In this document: positions 6,204 to 6,625 of the stretch, piece by piece | Position numbering within the stretch: position 1 is the first letter of the stretch | Layout of the letters: each line of letters starts with the position of its first letter | Source of the DNA: Acidobacteria bacterium UBA823 | Lineage (GTDB): Bacteria; Acidobacteriota; Vicinamibacteria; Vicinamibacterales; UBA823 | Length of the DNA: 6,625 nucleotides | Assembly: GCA_002296225.1 (NCBI GenBank) | Contig: DBHR01000042.1 | Coordinates: 499-7,123, forward strand | Direction of reading: 5' to 3' | Notes under the pieces: generated by a model | Database searches by the model: none | What the model saw: only the letters and a program-made list of their open reading frames with translations | What the model was told of the DNA's origin: nothing | Position numbers and translations under genes: made by a program

Positions 6204-6625
6204 ATGGAACCGTCGCTAAGATTCCGACCCTCTGACATTCGATTACTAGCGAATCAGTACGACTATGGAATCGACGACGAGGCACTAAGAGCACTCATTC
6301 CAGAGGTGCGTGCTCAGCAGTTCCTCACAAAACGGCAACTCCGCGTTGTAGCATCTTGGAAGGCTCCACGATCAGCGGGGCACATGGAACGGAATCAGCC
6401 GCAATATGTGCAGGAAGTCACTGCGATTGCTTTGCGAGCGGTGTCTGAACGAGCACGTATTGAAACCCTGACTCTTCTTGATGGAGTGTCTTGGCCGACC
6501 GCGTCTGTAATATTGCATTTCTTTCATCGCCGCCGTTATCCAATTCTTGACTTTCGGGCATTGTGGTCCGTAGGGCTAGAGCCACCGGCGCAGTACAACT
6601 TTCAGTTCTGGTGGAGTTATGTGAA
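6204..6625 (+). CDS. HhH-GPD-like (MutY/EndoIII-related signature) conserved hypothetical protein, N-terminal part (runs off right edge)
   Basis: This frame is open for 140 codons from ATG 6204 to the window edge; the in-frame TAG at 6198-6200 makes this the first possible ATG. No Shine-Dalgarno sequence precedes it, so a leaderless or weakly translated message is possible. I recognise the style of a conserved hypothetical family but no named gene. Residues 93-124 (DGVSWPTASVILHF, then YPILDFRALWSVG) resemble the helix-hairpin-helix plus Asp region of HhH-GPD DNA glycosylases: MutY and EndoIII have G-V-G-x-x-T-A-x and then a conserved catalytic Asp, here D116. The lyase lysine position of EndoIII is occupied by Pro98, so a bifunctional glycosylase/lyase would not be expected. 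No Fe-S cysteines are seen in the visible part. G+C is about 47-57% per line, lower than the roughly 60% of the molybdenum hydroxylase genes, and codons such as CTA, TTA and AGA are frequent, which hints at separate ancestry. Function unproven; the coding call is firmer than the family call. Confidence 0.72.
   Translation, partial: MEPSLRFRPSDIRLLANQYDYGIDDEALRALIPEVRAQQFLTKRQLRVVASWKAPRSAGHMERNQPQYVQEVTAIALRAVSERARIETLTLLDGVSWPTASVILHFFHRRRYPILDFRALWSVGLEPPAQYNFQFWWSYV

Overview
The window comes from a GC-rich bacterium (about 60% G+C by hand count in the central genes). Its style of periplasmic oxidative metabolism is typical of uncultured Acidobacteriota (Vicinamibacteria-like) or similar soil or marine lineages. 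That placement is inferred from protein style only; no phylogenetic marker is present.

Layout: (1) 1-565, minus strand: the N-terminal part of an exported c-type cytochrome domain protein that runs off the left edge. (2) 566-765: a 200-bp divergent regulatory region with a perfect TATAAT on the minus strand and a small leader hairpin on the plus strand. (3) 766-5531, plus strand: a three-gene unit. It encodes an exported TolB/PD40-type beta-propeller protein, a two-[2Fe-2S] small subunit of a xanthine dehydrogenase-family molybdenum hydroxylase, and the Tat-exported molybdopterin-binding large subunit. The last two overlap by ATGA. (4) 5532-5638: a short convergent spacer with one imperfect hairpin. 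(5) 5639-6133, minus strand: a RidA (YjgF/UK114)-family protein with an N-terminal export or anchor segment. (6) 6134-6203: a short divergent spacer with palindromes. (7) 6204-6625, plus strand: the N-terminal 140 codons of a protein with a MutY/EndoIII-like helix-hairpin-helix/Asp signature, cut by the right edge and lower in G+C.

How the parts may work together: the molybdenum hydroxylase has the isoquinoline 1-oxidoreductase-like (IorAB) architecture, with a 2x[2Fe-2S] subunit, a Moco subunit and no FAD subunit. The large subunit carries a twin-arginine signal, so the pair should act outside the cytoplasm and pass electrons to a cytochrome or other periplasmic carrier. The divergent cytochrome c protein is a candidate acceptor. 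The exported RidA homologue next door could hydrolyse reactive imine/enamine species in the same compartment. This link is inference from position and predicted localisation. The substrate cannot be read from the sequence.

No rRNA, tRNA, CRISPR array, insertion sequence or integrase was seen.
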